This document shows positions 57,084-64,000 of a DNA stretch of 64,000 nt, in pieces. Source of the DNA: Gigaspora rosea (Eukaryota > Glomeromycota > Glomeromycetes > Diversisporales > Gigasporaceae); contig QKWP01000006.1 in assembly GCA_003550325.1 (NCBI GenBank), forward strand, positions 2,506-66,505. Reading direction: 5' to 3'. Made by a program: the position numbers and the translations under genes. Below the pieces are notes generated by a model. That model worked only from the letters and a program-made list of their open reading frames with translations. It was not told the DNA's origin and ran no database searches. How positions within the stretch are numbered: position 1 is the first letter of the stretch; each line of letters begins with the position of its first letter.

Positions 57084-57899
57084 TTTTTAGGGAGCATAAG
57101 TCTGTAATTTTTTTTTTTTTTTTAGTAAGTGTAAGTTTGGTTTTTTTTTTAGAGATGTTGTATTTCAAAAAAGTTAAAAATAAGTGAAAGTTCGATCTAA
57201 TGTGTGAAATGTAGCTTAATATACCAAACCTTAAGTGTTAACCAAAAAAAATTTTACTATAATGCTCAAATATAATCTCACATAGATTATTCGGGGTTCT
57301 GGTTCAAGACTACTAGTAAAGATTTTTTTTTAGAATTTTATTGGATTGGATTTATAACTATCAGTGATGAAAATCTTTTTAGGTCTAGAAGATTCAAACT
57401 ACTAGTAATGAAGGATTGGGTTCAAACCTACTAGCAAAAAGTTTTTTTTTTAAATTCTATTGGATTGGTTAGTAATGAAAATTTTAGGTTCTAGCAAATT
57501 CAAACTACTAGTAATGAAAGATTGGGTGTTAAGACTCAGTAAAAATTTTTTTAAATTCTATTGGTTTAAATTTATAACTATTGGTAACAAAGATCTCTTT
57601 AGGTTCTAGTAGATTCAAACTATTAATAACGAAGGATTGGGTTCAAGACTATCAGTAAATATCTTTTTTTTTAAATTCTATTAGAATTGGGTTTATAACT
57701 ATTGATAATGAAAGGTCTCGTTTTAAGTTCTAGTGGATTCAAAACTATTAGTAATGAAGAATTGGGTTCAAGACTACTGGTAAAGATCCTTTTTTTGGGA
57801 TTGTGTTAATAACTATTAGTGATAAAAGTCTCTTAAGTCTCTTTAGGTCTAAAATATTTAAACTACTAGTAATAAAGAATTAGATTCAAGACTATAGTA

Positions 57900-58381
57900 C
57901 CGTATTGGCATATAATAACACACATGGGTGTTATTTCGATACTTTTATTTTTTTGAAAATTGTTTATTTGATTCAAAATAATGCCTATGTGTGTTTCAAA
58001 CTAATGTGCCTCTTAAATGTACCATATTGCACATTGGTCTTTGCCTTGAAAATGACCTTATAGAACTATGTGGATTTTTTATGAATAAAAATTAAAATTC
58101 TATCTATTTAATAATCCAATTCAAATAATTTTTTTTATTTTGTAGAACTCACTAAGCTTTACAAAATAAAAAAACTGGATAGCTAAAAATTTTAATTTTT
58201 ATTCATAAAATCTATAGTTATAAGGTTATTTTCAATGCAAAGACCCTATATTTTGATTAAATTTTTTTAGGCCAAGTTCATTAGGCTTCTTTTTGTAATA
58301 CAAATTTGTCAAAATAATTCAAATTACAATATACACGTTCCAAAATAATGTGCAGGGTCTCAAAATAATGCACCAGTATTA
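57900..58381. mobile_element. Tc1/mariner-like TIR element with AATAATGC motifs
   Basis: Left end TACCGTATTGGCATATAATA, right end inward AATACTGGTGCATTATTTTG. TGTTATTTCGA / CAAAATAATG words near both ends recall the element at 61720-62096. A central palindrome is built on AAAATTAAAATTCTATC and its inverse. The left TA is clear, the right boundary approximate. Confidence 0.65.
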
Positions 58382-59069
58382 TAAAGATTTTTTTTTAAAT
58401 TCCATTGGATTGGATTTGTAACTATCAGTAATGAAGGTTACTTTAGGTTTTAGCAAATTCAAAAACTACCAGTAATAAAGGATTGGGTGTCAAGACTACC
58501 AGTAAAGATTTTTTTTTTTACTTTCTTTTGAATTAGATTCATATTTATTGATAGCAAAGGTCTCTTTAGGTTCTAGTGGATTTAAAACTATTAGTAATGA
58601 AAGATTAGATTCAAAACTACCAGTATAGAATTTTATTGAGTTGGGTTTATAACTATTAGTTATAAAAGTCTCTTTGAGTCTAGAAGATTCAAACTACTAG
58701 TAATGAAGAATTGGTTTCAAGGTTATTAGTAAAGTTCTTTTTTTTTAAATTCTAATGGATTGAGATTATAACTATTAGTAAAGAAGGTTGTTTTAGATTC
58801 TAGTAGATTCAAACTACTAGAACAAAGAGTTAAATATTAAGATTATTAGTAGATTTTTTTTAATTCTTTTGGATTGGGTTTATATCTATTGGTAATGAAA
58901 ATTTTAATAATTTTAAACTGTTAATAAAAAGGTTCTTAAATTTTATTGCGTTTTGAGTTTAAAATTGGTAGTAATAAAGAATTAGATATAAAATTGTTAA
59001 TAAAATTTTTAATTATTTGAAAAAATTTTTTTTAAAAAAAATTTATTTGTTATAAAGAATTTTAATTAT

Positions 59070-59355
59070 GGGATTTATAATTTATTGCACGGTGCAATAT
59101 ATTGCACCTCTATTATAACTATATGGATCATTGATTTTGTGTAACAAACAATTAAAGAAATTTTTATCAAAGCAAAAAATAAAATTTAATTAATATTAGA
59201 GTTAGAGTTAAGGCCTGGGATGGAGCAGAGTATAGTTTATGCCAAAATTTCACGCAGAGTATTTTTTATTAGAACTCCAAAGTGGTTTCATAGGGAAACT
59301 TTTTAATTAATAGAAGGGGTGCAATATATTGCAGCTGCAATAAATTATAAAACCC
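59070..59355. mobile_element. Mutator-like MITE (286 bp) with 9-bp duplication
   Basis: Flanked by TTTAATTAT at 59061-59069 and 59356-59364. Ends GGGATTTATAATTTATTGCA and, inward, GGGTTTTATAATTTATTGCA. A 9-bp duplication and G-rich ends fit Mutator-type elements. The centre contains ATTAGAGTTAGAGTTAAGG, distantly telomere-like, and is shared with 36500-36650. Confidence 0.82.
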
Positions 59356-61039
59356 TTTAATTATTATATAAAAAGTTTATTTTTAATTTAATAAATTGAA
59401 TTTATATTCATTATTAATAAATTATTTTAAATTTTAGAATATTGGGTTTAATTTATAGTATGGTAAGTATATATTAATGTTAATAATAGTTTTTTTAATA
59501 ATTTGAATTTATAATTATTAAACTTTTAATAAAAAATTTTTGTAACTTTATTAATAATATAAAAAAATTTTTAATACAAAATTTTAGTTATTTAAATTTT
59601 ACTGGTTTAGCAATAGTAGGCAATGGACAAAGATCATCTTTTTATTAGGATCTTGTATATGATTTCTTATTTGCTCATATAAATACCATTGCTATTCTGC
59701 ACTAAGACCAGATAATTTTTTTTCAACTAATGAATTTAATTTATCTTTTTGTTTAATTTTTTTAATTTGTTTTTTCCATCTGAAGAAGTACTAATTTTAA
59801 CTTTTTCTTTATCTAAACTATTAAATTCAAAATAGTATTGTTTTAATATATTTGGAATTATTGTAAATTCTTGTTTTAACCAATTAAGTCTATTTATAAA
59901 AATGTACTACTTGTTTTCTATTATTGTCAAAAATTGTTTGTGCTATATTAAATCCACCAGGTGTGGAATTTTGTACAACTTTAACCAAATCATCAAGATT
60001 ATCTACTTCAGATTTTCTTAAAAGTAATTTTATAAGTCCAAAAAATCCATCTAGGCTAAATTTAGTATAACCTGCAACCATAAAACAGTAGGTTATACTA
60101 TCATGTAATCCTGTTAAAACTCTTCAAACTAAATATGCTATCATTGCATTATTCTTATTTTGATCTGAGCAATTAACTGCATGAATTACTAATCTTTTTT
60201 CTCCTAATCCATGTAATTCTAAATAATTATGTACTAAAAAAATAACTGTATCTGCACTTTTACCAACTAATTCACTTTCTTTAATAAGATAATTTACCTA
60301 TTTAAATTATAAATTATAATATATTAATATAATTATTTAATTTATTAATTAATATTAATATATACTTACTTGATGTGGTAATGCATCAGCACAAATTCCA
60401 AATAAATGAACTTTATATAAAAATTTAAAATAAATATCACCCTAATAATAAATATAAATTAATTAGTAAATTTTATTATTATTAATTTTATAATTAAAAA
60501 TTAATTTACTTCTTGTTGAGATGAATATGGTAAATAAATTTGTTATGCATAATCCCAAGAAAGATGAACTGTAATATCTAATGAATTTGGTTTTCCAGGA
60601 CGTATTAAATTATTAATTCCAAATTTTGAATATCTTCATATGCTATTATAATATATTTTCTAATAAAAAAATATAATTAATAAAAAAAATTAATATTTTT
60701 TATTAAAACAAAATTATTAAACTACTTACTTATAATTTTCTCTTTCTTTATGTGCCTATTCAATATGATTTTGCCATTTTAAAACTTAATATCTTTTTCT
60801 TCAATAGAACAATAATTAGCATTAAATCTCATATCTTTACATTTTAAACATAAATCACTACGTGGAGTTAATTTTTTAATATATGGTAAAAATTTTTTCC
60901 AAATTGTACAAAATGTAGTTTCCAACCTCAAATTGGTTATCAATTCCAATTGCTTCTAAATATTGAGTATGTAAAGATGAATATATAGTATCTGTTAATA
61001 AATATATAGTTGCAATAGTATTATCACAAAAACTTTGTC

Positions 61040-61394
61040 CTATAAAATTTATAATAAATTAGTAAATAATTAATTAATAAAAAATTATATAATTTAGTGC
61101 ACCTGTGCTATAATGCACCCATTTGATTAACTAATCAAATCATAAGATTAGGTGTAATGTAAAATCAAAAAAATAGCATTGTTTCTAAAAAATTACTTGT
61201 AGCTTAAAATTTTGCTTATAAAACTATCTTTCATATTCTAATAAAAAAAATTTATCTCAAAATTTTGGGTTAGAACTTTTTGCTAAATGCACTACCCTAA
61301 CTCTAACCTAACTCTAACCTAACTTTAATCTAACTCTCACTCTAATATATATACTAAAATATAAAATTCTTAATAAAATTAATTTAAATAATAC
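61040..61394 (-). repeat. Expanded intron 1 of the DUF7869-like pseudogene
   Basis: 355 nt against ~70-90 nt for the other introns. It carries GTGCACCTGTGCTATAATGC, GATTAGGTGTAATGT and a CCTAACTCTAACCTAACTC-like run (61300-61345). Probably an inserted MITE whose ends I cannot fix. Confidence 0.5.
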
Positions 61395-61719
61395 CTGGAG
61401 ATGGAAGACCATTTTGTTTAGCATAATTTCCAATAAAATTAATAACTTTCATAACTGTTTCAAAAGATAATGCTCTATTTCCAATTTTTCCAGTTTTTGA
61501 ATTAATTTGTAAATTAATATCATAATGATTAAAATAATCTCATAAATTTTTTCATTTCTATCACCAATTCCATAAATTATTTTAAAAGCATCAAAACATA
61601 TTAATTTTTCTTCAAAAATATATTCTGTATTAATTTTGTTTTTTTGTATTATTTTTAGTTATTTCAGGTCTTTTTGTAGTAGCAAAATATCTAATAAATA
61701 AATATCTTGAAAAGATTTA

Positions 61720-62096
61720 CTATATTTACTCGAAATAACGCGCATCTGCACATTATTTCGAGGAGATGTGTGTTATTTCAAGTATGCGCATGGGCGTTAT
61801 TTTGGGGTAAAGGTCTAATTTCTAAAAAATTGTGCATTATATATGTGTAATGCATAAAAAACCTGTATTTCTTAATTTTATATATAGCCTTTCCAATCTA
61901 AGTCAGATTTTTTCACTAAAAAATTCTTATTTCTGCTTGTTATTTGAAATCTATATTTCAGCAGATTATTAATTCGGTATTTGGAGTATCCGTTATATTG
62001 GAATGCACACGGGCATTATTTCAAAACCAACATGCTATTTTAAGAAAATGCAATTTTCAAAATAATGCCCATGTGCGTTATTTCGAGTAAATATAG
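61720..62096. mobile_element. Tc1/mariner-type MITE inside exon A
   Basis: 377 bp with TA on both sides (61718-61719 and 62097-62098). Ends CTATATTTACTCGAAATAAC are identical inverse copies for 23 bp, then GC(G/A)CAT and GCACATTATTT-like repeats. It interrupts the pseudogene's first exon. Confidence 0.85.
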
Positions 62097-62501
62097 TAGT
62101 AAGATTTTTAAAATTTAAATTTCAAGTAAAAGCAACTAAATATTCACAATTAGTTTATAAACAATTTTTTTCACAACAATCTTTATCAAATAATTCTTTA
62201 AAATCATTATTTTGTAATAAACCTATTTCTTTTTCAAATTTTTAATTTTCATTTTGTTTTTCTAAAGTATCTATTGTTTTATAATATAATACTTTAAATT
62301 TTGAAAGTTCTTTTTCAGTTCATATTTTATTTTCTAAAGAATCAATTTTATATTTTCAATAATTTCAGATGTAATAGATAAAGGTAAATTATTTTTTGAA
62401 GTTAAAAATTGAAACTGTAAATTTGAAAGATTTAATTGTAATTGAGTATTTTCTATATGAGTTTTTTCAAAAATACTTTGATTTAAAGAAAAAGTAGACA
62501 T

Positions 62502-63164
62502 TTTTGTAAAAAAAATTTAAAGTATGAATAAATTTGATATTTATATAAATTTTATATGCTAAATATTTTTATACATAATACATACTATATACAATATTAA
62601 TTTAAACTAATTTTGATAAAAATTTAAATAAATATATTACATAATATCCTGGGATGTTATTTTAGTTAATACATTATTAATACTTTATATTTCTATATAA
62701 TTATGTTAGTTGCGCTATTCATGTAAGTTGTATAATTCATGTGATAGTGCGATTTATATAAGTATATAAGTAGTGTGATTTATGCAAGTAGCATGATATA
62801 TACAAGTAGTATAATTCATGCAAAGTAGCATAATTCATGCAAATTGCACAAGATAACTTTTTATGTATATATATAATAGAGAAAATTGGATAATTTAAGC
62901 AGACATGTAAAATACATGCTAGACTGCACAAAATATATTCTAGCTATAACAATATAAAACTTGTAAAGCACAATCATAAATCATATATATAGAAAATATA
63001 ATTTACTATAATTATTGTTCAGAAATCAGAATAAATTTTATAAGTTAATTTGCCACCTTTATTTATTATTAAAATCTGATCCATTAAAAATTAGTTTTAA
63101 TCCAAATATATATGAAATTAATAATAAAAAAAACCAGTTAATTTTGTTTTTAAACTCAATTATT
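62502..63164. other. 5' flank of the pseudogene with a minisatellite
   Basis: 62700-62860 holds imperfect ~20-bp units of AAGTAGCATAATTCATGC type. The rest is AT-rich. The open frame at 62737-62931 is translated repeat. Confidence 0.6.
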
Positions 63165-64000
63165 TGTTACTAGTAGTTTAAACCCAAGCTTTTATTTTCG
63201 AAGTTTTGAACCCAAAGCCTAAAAGCCTTTGCTACTGGTAGTTATGAATCTAATTCAATAAAATCTTTGTTAAAAAAGATCTTTACTGGTAGTTATGAAC
63301 TAAACCCTTTGTTACTGATAGTTTAAACCCAAGGCTAGAATCTAGACCTTCGTTAATGGTAGTTATGAAGCTAATCCATTATAATTACCAAAGGTTTTGA
63401 ACCCATTCTTTCATTATTTGTAGTTTTGCTAGAACCTAAAGAAGACCTTCATTACTAATAGCCATGAGCCCAATTTAATAAAAATTTTTTTTTAAAAAAA
63501 AAGATCTTACTAGTAGTTAACTCAAGGCTTACAGGTCAGATGAAGGCAAATCGGGCTCCAATAGGCATAACATAATCTTGGTATAACCCTTATTTGAAAC
63601 AGATATTTGGTGGAAATAGGAGACCTTTAGGATACTAACCAGGTTTATATAGGTGTTAAATACATATCAGGATGTCGATAGCTAATTGGTAAATCAATAA
63701 AGCTTGCCTAATAGCTTTATCGATTTACCAATTGTACTATCAGCATCCTAATATGTATTTAACACCTATATAAACTGATTTGTATCCTAAAGGTCTTCTA
63801 TTTCTGCCAAATATCTGTTTCAAATAAGAGTTAGAATTACGTTATACCGGTTGGAGCCCTCATTCGACTTGTGGCTAGAACCTGAAGAAAACCTTTGTTA
63901 GTAGCAGTTATAAGCCCAATCTAATAGAATTTTTTTTAGAAAAAGATCTTTGCTAGTAATTTTGAATCTAACCCTTCACTACTAGTAGTTTGAATCCACT
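63165..64000 (-). repeat. The ~120-bp tandem array, inverted orientation
   Basis: Reverse-complement units of 55560-59000 (AGATCTTTACTGGTAGTTAT, TTTGAACCCAACCCTTCATT-like, TAGAACCTGAAGAAAACC) continue to the window edge. They are interrupted by the palindrome at 63531-63872. Confidence 0.85.
63531..63872. mobile_element. Large near-perfect foldback element (~340 bp)
   Basis: Arms of about 165 bp meet near 63705 at AATCAATAAAGCTTGC / GCTTTATCGATT. The arms share CTTATTTGAAACAGATATTT, AGACCTTTAGGATAC and TATATAGGTGTTAAATACAT. Divergence between arms is only a few percent by eye. GGCT borders both sides. No coding. Confidence 0.8.

Larger units (their letters stand above)
56385..57300. mobile_element. 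TIR element carrying a minisatellite (interior partly a gap)
   Basis: Ends AGAACCCCGAATATTCTATG and, inward, AGAACCCCGAATAATCTATG are followed by TGAG. Flanked by a perfect 8-bp duplication GGTTCAAG (56377-56384 and 57301-57308) in the tandem array. An 8-bp duplication suggests hAT or another 8-bp-duplicating superfamily. The interior holds tandem ~55-bp TTATATTTGAAA.. units, then the 56608-56800 minisatellite, then a gap. Confidence 0.82.
55560..59000 (+). repeat. Tandem array of ~110-125-bp units
   Basis: The unit is TTCTATTGGATTGGGTTCAT, AACTATCAGTAATGAAGGTC, TCTTTAGGTTCTAGTGGATT, CAAACTACTAGTAATGAAGG, ATTGGGTTCAAGACTACTAG, TAAAGATC and a poly-T run. About 20 imperfect copies lie at 55560-56384, 57301-57899 and 58382-59000, interrupted by the elements at 56385-57300 and 57900-58381. 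The same array resumes inverted at 63165. Confidence 0.85.
59599..62501 (-). pseudogene. Decayed five-exon gene resembling DUF7869-type proteins
   Basis: The exon model on the minus strand is A 62501-61395 (interrupted by a MITE at 61720-62096), B 61039-60730, C 60659-60510, D 60441-60370 and E 60297-59599. Donors are GTATTA, GTAAGT, GTAAAT and GTAAGT, with TAG acceptors. A has a Cys cluster (DKDCCEKNC) and, at its end, FETVMKVINFIGNYAKQNG. B has PRSDLCLKC. C has LDITVHLSWDYA and QIYLPYSSQQE. D gives 24 clean residues (VHLFGICADALPHQ at its end). E has VIHAVNCSDQNKNN and YTKFSLDGFFGLIK. This order matches, from memory, DUF7869-type proteins with a zinc-binding DLC..C region and an NC.GQNKN block, whose role is unknown and may be transposon-derived. 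In-frame stops (a TGA where W is expected in E, a TAA in C) and frameshifts in A, B and E show a pseudogene. Confidence 0.68.

Noticed and set aside
56806-57168. Minus-strand frames of 79-120 codons
   Set aside because: Translated Ns and homopolymers.
1-64000. LTR retroelements, viral fossils or Polinton-like elements
   Set aside because: No long direct terminal repeats, gag/protease/integrase or capsid signatures were seen. The only reverse transcriptase is LINE-type.
1-64000. CRISPR arrays
   Set aside because: Tandem repeats here lack the short identical repeat plus unique spacer pattern, and the DNA is eukaryotic.

Overview
This window looks like gene-poor, repeat-packed, strongly AT-rich nuclear DNA of a eukaryote. 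The two intact genes have short phase-conserved introns with GTATGT/GTAAGN donors, short interstitial arrays match the fungal telomere repeat TTAGGG, and hAT, Tc1 and LINE elements are abundant. I infer a fungus with a large transposon-rich genome, most plausibly an arbuscular mycorrhizal fungus (Glomeromycotina). That placement is inference, not proof. I saw no bacterial operons, rRNA, genuine tRNA genes, CRISPR arrays, LTR elements or viral fossils.

Layout. 0-5 kb holds two small TIR elements and a badly decayed hAT transposase (minus strand). 5.3-11.1 kb is tandem-repeat country: a ~200-270-bp repeat (4 units), then an array of about 25 units of ~100 bp whose unit is one arm of a TIR element seen again at 24.9 kb. 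A 1-kb tRNA-headed SINE with a perfect 15-bp target-site duplication sits in the array. 14.1-24.5 kb is one LINE (ORF1 with a zinc knuckle, endonuclease, reverse transcriptase, C-terminal zinc finger, poly-A tail, 15-bp duplication at its outer ends), split by a 5.1-kb insert filled with satellites. 26.4-30.3 kb is the only region with convincing intact host genes: two divergently transcribed three-exon paralogues for small secreted proteins of 132 and 130 residues, with identical intron phases and a conserved cysteine pair. 31-36 kb is a run of small TIR elements and an old SINE copy. 38.5-40.25 kb is a nearly intact Tc1 (DD34E) transposon whose transposase changes frame in a 19-A run. 40.5-41.5 kb is a second well-preserved SINE. 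41.8-47.3 kb is nested small DNA elements. 48.4-53.5 kb is a three-level nest: a TIR element split by an A-tailed retroposed sequence, itself split by a 3.8-kb hAT transposon. 55.5-59 kb and 63.2-64 kb are arrays of a second ~120-bp tandem repeat in opposite orientations. Between them lies a decayed five-exon gene resembling DUF7869-type proteins.

Two assembly gaps (25021-25358 and 56865-57083) both fall inside inverted-repeat elements next to homopolymer runs. The most interesting items are the secreted-protein pair, the unusually long SINE family (three copies, two with perfect 15-bp duplications), the satellite derived from a TIR-element arm, and the repeated presence of short TTAGGG-like arrays in the interior of unrelated inverted-repeat elements.
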